From NCBI GenBank assembly GCA_023387555.1, contig JAEWHY010000258.1, positions 1-8,398 on the forward strand: a DNA stretch of 8,398 nucleotides, written 5' to 3'. Every line of letters starts with the position of its first letter. Position 1 is the stretch's first letter. Source of the DNA: Pseudomonadota bacterium (GTDB lineage: Bacteria > Pseudomonadota > Alphaproteobacteria > Rhizobiales > Xanthobacteraceae). The notes beneath the pieces were generated by a model. That model was not told the DNA's origin. It was given only the letters and a program-made list of their open reading frames with translations, and ran no database searches. Shown one piece after another: positions 4,492-8,398 of the stretch. Made by a program: the position numbers and the translations under genes.

Positions 4492-5352
4492 TCAGGACGC
4501 GAGACTGGCCGGCGGAAGGCGCACGGCCTTGTCAGCCAGAGGATCGGCCGGGACATAGAGGCCGCGCTTGTCCGGCAGCGACTTGAACCCTTGTGTCAGC
4601 CCGACTGTGGTTTCGGCGGCGCCGAGGATGAGGAAGCCGTCGTGCGCGACCATGCGGGCCAGACGGTTCAGCACCTCGGTCTTGGTGTCCTGATCGAAAT
4701 AGATCAGCACATTGCGGCAAATCACGAGATCGAACACGCCGAGCCGGGAAAAGTCCCGCAGCAGGTTGAGCGGGCGGAATTGCACCATGGCGCGGATCTC
4801 GGGCGCGATCTGCCACAGGTCGCCGGTCTGGGTGAAATACTTCAGCAACAGCTGGATCGGCAGTCCGCGCTGCACCTCGAACTGGCTGTAGATGCCGGTC
4901 CTGGCTTTTTCCAGCACTCCGGTCGACAGGTCGGTGGCGAGGATTTCGATGCGGCAACCGTCGAGGTCTCGCGCGACCTCCTTGATGATCATCGCCAGCG
5001 AATAGGGCTCCTGCCCGGTGGACGCCGCAGCGCACCAGATGCGGATGCGCTTTTGGTTCGCGCGCGCCTGCAGCAGCGTCGGCAGGATGAAGTTGCGGAA
5101 ATGATCGAACGGCAGGCGGTCGCGAAAGAAGAAGGTCTCGTTGGTGGTCATCGCCTCGACCACCTCGGCGATCAGCATCTCGTCGGTGCCGGCCCGCAGC
5201 CGGCGCACCAGCTCGGCCAGATCGGAAATCGTGTTGCGGCGGACCACCGGCATCAGCCGGCTCTCGACCAGATATTGCTTCTCGTCCGACAGCATCAGGC
5301 CGGAGCGCTGCTTCAGCAATTTGCGGATGAAGTCGTAATCGCAGCCGATCAT
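4492..5352 (-). CDS. cheR: Chemotaxis protein methyltransferase CheR
   Basis: CheR transfers methyl groups from S-adenosylmethionine to glutamates of chemoreceptors, setting the adaptation level of the pathway. The 286-residue protein has the normal family length: an N-terminal all-helical domain (about 1-75) and a Rossmann methyltransferase domain. Signatures are TTNETFFFRD (69-78), IWCAAASTGQEPYSLAM (105-121, the SAM-binding loop), EILATDLS (136-143), FRPLNLL (192-198) and ICRNVLIYFD (211-220). There is no C-terminal pentapeptide-binding TPR extension. The start codon overlaps the cheB stop as ATGA, so translation is coupled and the methylase is made together with its opposing esterase. It is the last gene of the operon. 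Confidence 0.96.
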   Translation of the reverse strand: MIGCDYDFIRKLLKQRSGLMLSDEKQYLVESRLMPVVRRNTISDLAELVRRLRAGTDEMLIAEVVEAMTTNETFFFRDRLPFDHFRNFILPTLLQARANQKRIRIWCAAASTGQEPYSLAMIIKEVARDLDGCRIEILATDLSTGVLEKARTGIYSQFEVQRGLPIQLLLKYFTQTGDLWQIAPEIRAMVQFRPLNLLRDFSRLGVFDLVICRNVLIYFDQDTKTEVLNRLARMVAHDGFLILGAAETTVGLTQGFKSLPDKRGLYVPADPLADKAVRLPPASLAS

Positions 5353-6482
5353 GCGCGCCTCCCGAAGGCGCTCACGATCGCGGGCGCGATGTCAGGCAGC
5401 GGCAGCACCCGCGAACAGAGGCCAGCCTGCGCGACCGCACCCGGCATGCCCCAGACGATGCTGGTGGCTTCGTCCTGCGCGATGATGCTGCCGCCCGACG
5501 CGACGATATCGGCGCCGCCCCGGGCGCCGTCCGTGCCCATTCCGGTCAGTACCAGGCCGAGCACCGATGGGCCCCATAATTCGGCCGCCGACGAGAACAT
5601 CACATCGACCGACGGCTTGCAGAAATGCACCGGCGCTGAATCGTCCAGGACCACGACCGGCTGCCCGTTGGTCCGGGCGACCTTGAGGTGCAAGTGACCC
5701 GGCGCAACATAGATGCGGCCGGCGCGGATTGGCTCGCCATGCTCGGCCTCGCGCGCGAGACGCCCCGTCGCCCGCCCGAGATGCTCGGCGAGAATGGTGG
5801 TGAAGGTCGGCGGCATGTGCTGGGTGATGAGCACCGGCGCGGCATCGATCACCGGGCCGAGCCGGCCGCAGACTTCGGTCAGCGCCTGCGGACCGCCGGT
5901 CGAGGCGCCGATCACCAGCACCCGCGGGGCCACGGCCGGACCGGGTCTGAGCGCCACGGGCCGCGCGGTGGCCTGCGTTTCCGCCCGGTCTTTCATGGTT
6001 GGTCGCGCGCGAGAGACCGCCTCACCCCGCCGCGCCCGCTTGCCGAGTTCGCGGATCTTCGCGACCAGCGCGTGGCGATAATTCTCGCTGGTGACCGCGC
6101 CCTGCGCGTCCGGCTTCTGGATGCAGTCGAGCGCGCCGAGCGACAGCGCGCGCAGCGTCACCTCGGCGTTCCGGCGGGTCAGTGTCGATGCCATGATGAC
6201 GGCAAGACCGGGCTTCTTGCGCAGCAGCAGCGGCAGCGCGGTGATGCCGTCCATGTCCGGCATCTCGACGTCGAGCACCACGACATCCGGATCGGCGCGT
6301 TCGAGATAATCGAGCGCTTCACGGCCCGTCCGCAGCGACGCGACGATCGATATGCCTGGCTCGACCTCGAGCCAGCGGCGGATGAAGCCGCGGGCGATGG
6401 CGGAATCGTCGACTACCATCACGCGCAGCGGTGCTGCCGCGGCGGTTGGGAGCCGGGCATCCGTTTCAGAAAGCGCGGTCAC
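5349..6482 (-). CDS. cheB: Receptor methylesterase/glutamine deamidase CheB
   Basis: CheB removes receptor methyl groups and deamidates glutamines. Phosphorylation by CheA activates it and gives feedback on adaptation. Numbered from the longer start at 6494, the receiver domain (about 23-145) has the acidic pair D29/D30, phosphoacceptor Asp75 in VVVLDVEMPDMDG, and K127-P128. A variable linker (about 150-188) follows. The methylesterase domain carries the catalytic triad Ser198 (GASTGGP), His226 (QHMPP) and Asp322 (GMGTDG), so it looks fully active. The start is uncertain: GTG at 6494 has no ribosome binding site, whereas GTG at 6482 has GAGGG 5 bases upstream, so I use 6482 (377 aa). The gene follows cheY closely, and its stop overlaps the cheR start. 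Confidence 0.95.
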   Translation of the reverse strand: MTALSETDARLPTAAAAPLRVMVVDDSAIARGFIRRWLEVEPGISIVASLRTGREALDYLERADPDVVVLDVEMPDMDGITALPLLLRKKPGLAVIMASTLTRRNAEVTLRALSLGALDCIQKPDAQGAVTSENYRHALVAKIRELGKRARRGEAVSRARPTMKDRAETQATARPVALRPGPAVAPRVLVIGASTGGPQALTEVCGRLGPVIDAAPVLITQHMPPTFTTILAEHLGRATGRLAREAEHGEPIRAGRIYVAPGHLHLKVARTNGQPVVVLDDSAPVHFCKPSVDVMFSSAAELWGPSVLGLVLTGMGTDGARGGADIVASGGSIIAQDEATSIVWGMPGAVAQAGLCSRVLPLPDIAPAIVSAFGRRA

Positions 6483-6518
6483 GTTTTCCCTCACCGAAGC
6501 GAATGATCACAGCCCCGG

Positions 6519-6884
6519 TCAGATCAGCCCGACTTCCTGGAACTTGGCCTCGACGATGTCGCGGTCGAACGGCTTCATGATGTATTCGTTGGCCCCCGCA
6601 TGCAGCGCGCGCGCGATATGGGCGACGTCGTTTTCGGTGGTGCAGAACACCACCTTCGGCCGGTCGCCGCCCGGCATCCGGCGCAGCGCCTTGAGAAAAT
6701 CGTAGCCGTCCATCCGAGGCATGTTCCAGTCGAGCAGGATGGCATCCGGCAGCGTGCGCAGACACTGGTCCAGCGCCTGCTGGCCGTCCTCGGCCTCCAT
6801 GATCTGGAATTCCAGCCCCTCGAGGATCCGCTTGGCGACTTTGCGGATCACGCTGGAGTCGTCGACAACCAGACAGGTCTTCAT
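6519..6884 (-). CDS. cheY: Single-domain response regulator CheY
   Basis: This 121-residue protein is a stand-alone receiver domain. It shows every canonical residue: D8/D9 in VVDDSSVIRK, phosphoacceptor Asp52 in ILLDWNMPRMDGYDF, Thr82/Thr83 in FCTTEN, the aromatic switch Tyr101 and K104-P105-F106. Phosphorylated by CheA, such a protein acts on the flagellar motor or serves as a phosphate sink. The first is more usual, but the window has no flagellar genes to decide. It sits between cheW and cheB, about 50 and 25-35 bases away, and no terminator interrupts the run. The ribosome binding site is weak. Confidence 0.94.
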   Translation of the reverse strand: MKTCLVVDDSSVIRKVAKRILEGLEFQIMEAEDGQQALDQCLRTLPDAILLDWNMPRMDGYDFLKALRRMPGGDRPKVVFCTTENDVAHIARALHAGANEYIMKPFDRDIVEAKFQEVGLI

Positions 6885-6934
6885 GGCAAGTTCACTCGCT
6901 GTTCTCGCGGACCAACCCGCATGTCCCCGCCGCG

Positions 6935-7387
6935 CTATGCGGCCAATTCGGTAGGCTTCAGATCAAGCAGTTTGTCGACGTCCAGCACCACAAGCAGGCC
7001 GTCTTCCAGGCGATGAATTCCCGAGGCGACGCTCCTGAGCCGCTCGTCGAGATTGACCGGCACGGCCTCGGCCGTCTCTGCGCCGAGCTTGAGCACCTCG
7101 CCGACGGCGTCGATCACGAGACCGTAGGATTCACTGTTGCCTTCGATTCCGACCGCCATCTGGGTGCGACCGGTGTCACCCGAAACGCCGAGCCGGCGCC
7201 TGAGATCGATCGCCGTCACGATGCGGCCGCGCAGATTGATGACGCCGGCAATGTCGTCGGGCGCGAGCGGCACCCGCGTGATCTGGCTCAGCACGAACAC
7301 GTCCTGAACGCGCCCGATCGGCAATCCGAACAATTGCGATCCGATGACGACGGTGACGTATTCGGCAGTTTTGGCGGCGCTCGTCAT
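6935..7387 (-). CDS. cheW: Chemotaxis coupling protein CheW
   Basis: CheW bridges chemoreceptors and the CheA kinase in the polar array. The 150-residue protein is a single CheW beta-barrel domain with TVVIGSQLFGLPIGRVQDV near the N terminus, the conserved IAGVINLRGRIVTAIDLR (about 46-63) and a C-terminal LVVLDVDKLLDL. The start at 7387 lies 4 bases after the cheA stop. An in-frame ATG at 7417 would add ten residues and overlap cheA by 26 bases; the shorter form matches family length better. No strong ribosome binding site is visible, so translation may depend on ribosomes finishing cheA. Confidence 0.94.
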   Translation of the reverse strand: MTSAAKTAEYVTVVIGSQLFGLPIGRVQDVFVLSQITRVPLAPDDIAGVINLRGRIVTAIDLRRRLGVSGDTGRTQMAVGIEGNSESYGLVIDAVGEVLKLGAETAEAVPVNLDERLRSVASGIHRLEDGLLVVLDVDKLLDLKPTELAA

Positions 7388-7391
7388 GACA

Positions 7392-8398
7392 TCACGCGGC
7401 CCGGCTGTTGACGGCATCGGTCTGTTCCTTGATCGCGGCGATCAGGCCCTGGCGATCGAATTTCGCGACGAAATCGTGGAAGCCGGCGCGCCGCACGCGA
7501 TCGATCATGTCCGGCGTGGTCATCGCCGAGAGCGCGATCAGCGGCGTGTGCGCGGTGGCCGCATCGGCGCGCAGCGCGCGTGCGAGCGCAAGGCCGTCCA
7601 TCCCCGGCATCTGCAGATCGGTGACGATCAGATCGAAGTTCCGGCCGCTCCGGATCAGCCCGAACGCCTCGTGTCCGCTTGAAGCTGTGGTCACCACGTA
7701 GCCGGCCGCGCGCAGCACCGGCACCAGCATGTCGCGGAAGAAGGCGGAGTCGTCGACCAGCAGCAGGTGCCGGCGAACGCGCTGCGGCGTGCTGCTGCCG
7801 AACCAGTCGGCATAAGCAATCGGGAGATAATGTCCCACATCAACGATATCGGTCGCCTCGCCCTTGACGATCGCCGAGCCAAGGATACCCGCCCGGTCGT
7901 CGCTCACCTCGATCTCGAATTCCTCCTCGACGATATCGACGATCTGGTCGACCACCAGCGCCATGGATCGATCGCCGTCCGAAAACACCAGCAACGGCTG
8001 CGAGCCCTTGTCCTTGACGCGCACGCACTCGCCCGGACAGATCAACGGCATCAGATGACCGCGATACTGCACGACGGGGCGACCGCCGGTCATTTCGATG
8101 CTGCCGGCGTCGATCTCCTCAAGTCGCGTCACCAGCGACAGCGGCACGGCGCGCGGCGCATTCGAACCCGCACGGAAAATCAGGAGTGCGGTCTTGTTGC
8201 TGTCCGACGCGTGTTTTTCTTCTTCGGCGGCCACGCCGAGGCTGATGCCGCTAGCGCCGGTCGTGCCGAAACCGGCTGCGATCCGGTTCGGATCAAGGAT
8301 CATGATGACGGCGCCGTCGCCCAGAATGGTGTTGCCCGAGAATGCATGAATGTGCCGCAACTTGCTGGCCAGCGGCTTGACCACGATTTCCTCGGTGT
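7392..8398 (-). CDS. cheA: Hybrid chemotaxis histidine kinase CheA with C-terminal receiver, 3' part
   Basis: The last 334 codons of cheA are visible; the 5' part (Hpt, dimerisation and most of the ATPase domain) lies beyond the right edge. The fragment opens in the ATPase domain (EEIVVKPL, then SGNTILGDGAVIMILD with the conserved GDG). A CheW-like regulatory P5 domain follows (from KTALLIF around 8195 to about 7810), then a linker and a complete receiver domain (about 7770-7420). The receiver has the acidic pair DDS, phosphoacceptor Asp in VTDLQMPGMDG (codon 7617-7619), a Ser at the Thr/Ser position and a conserved Lys (7461-7463). The residue after that Lys is Phe, not the usual Pro. CheA-receiver fusions are known in alphaproteobacteria, where the receiver can act as an internal phosphate sink. 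The gene leads directly into cheW. Confidence 0.95.
   Translation of the reverse strand, partial: TEEIVVKPLASKLRHIHAFSGNTILGDGAVIMILDPNRIAAGFGTTGASGISLGVAAEEEKHASDSNKTALLIFRAGSNAPRAVPLSLVTRLEEIDAGSIEMTGGRPVVQYRGHLMPLICPGECVRVKDKGSQPLLVFSDGDRSMALVVDQIVDIVEEEFEIEVSDDRAGILGSAIVKGEATDIVDVGHYLPIAYADWFGSSTPQRVRRHLLLVDDSAFFRDMLVPVLRAAGYVVTTASSGHEAFGLIRSGRNFDLIVTDLQMPGMDGLALARALRADAATAHTPLIALSAMTTPDMIDRVRRAGFHDFVAKFDRQGLIAAIKEQTDAVNSRAA

Noticed and set aside
4591..5697. 368-codon plus-strand frame opposite cheR and cheB
   Set aside because: It spans two well-identified genes on the other strand and shows no recognisable domain; it is a GC-bias by-product.
5688..6506. 272-codon plus-strand frame opposite cheB
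   Set aside because: Same reason: antisense of a gene with an intact receiver domain and catalytic triad.

Overview
The window looks like chromosomal DNA of a GC-rich alphaproteobacterium, most likely of the Bradyrhizobium/Rhodopseudomonas/Nitrobacter/Afipia group (Nitrobacteraceae). This rests on codon use, on a compact alphaproteobacterial-style che operon, on a slyX/short-TrhO pair, and on intergenic palindromes of the kind scattered through these genomes. The genus is an inference and cannot be fixed from sequence alone.

Left part (1-1722): a truncated secreted protein gene reads leftward off the edge. A short PhnA-domain gene follows on the plus strand. It converges on a leftward pair in which trhO (tRNA U34 hydroxylase, rhodanese fold) overlaps slyX by 8 bases. 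Hairpins fill the gap between the convergent genes.

Middle part (1723-3563): a visibly AT-richer two-gene unit on the minus strand encodes a small basic helical protein of unknown function followed by a Clp-fold serine proteinase of the SDH_sah family. A perfect 7-bp hairpin abuts the proteinase's ribosome binding site. Beyond the unit's 5' end comes a gene-poor stretch of almost 650 bases. It holds a good sigma70-like promoter facing right, a tandem 7-base repeat, a run of perfect hairpins, a doubtful 49-codon ORF and a long imperfect inverted repeat of about 110 bases. The composition change and the dense palindromes suggest an acquired cassette next to a mosaic of dispersed repeats.

Right part (3564-8398): a DMT/EamA exporter gene on the plus strand converges, with 10 bases between stops, on a minus-strand chemotaxis operon. 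In transcription order the operon is cheA (5' part outside the window, with a fused C-terminal receiver domain), cheW, cheY, cheB, cheR. Spacing is tight: 4 nt between cheA and cheW, 50 nt between cheW and cheY, a short gap between cheY and cheB, and an ATGA overlap between cheB and cheR. Together these supply the kinase, coupling protein, response regulator, and receptor methylesterase and methyltransferase of one chemosensory pathway. No receptor, cheD or phosphatase gene lies in the window.

The most unusual element is the proteinase/small-protein unit with its hairpin-rich flank. The rest is recognisable housekeeping and chemotaxis.
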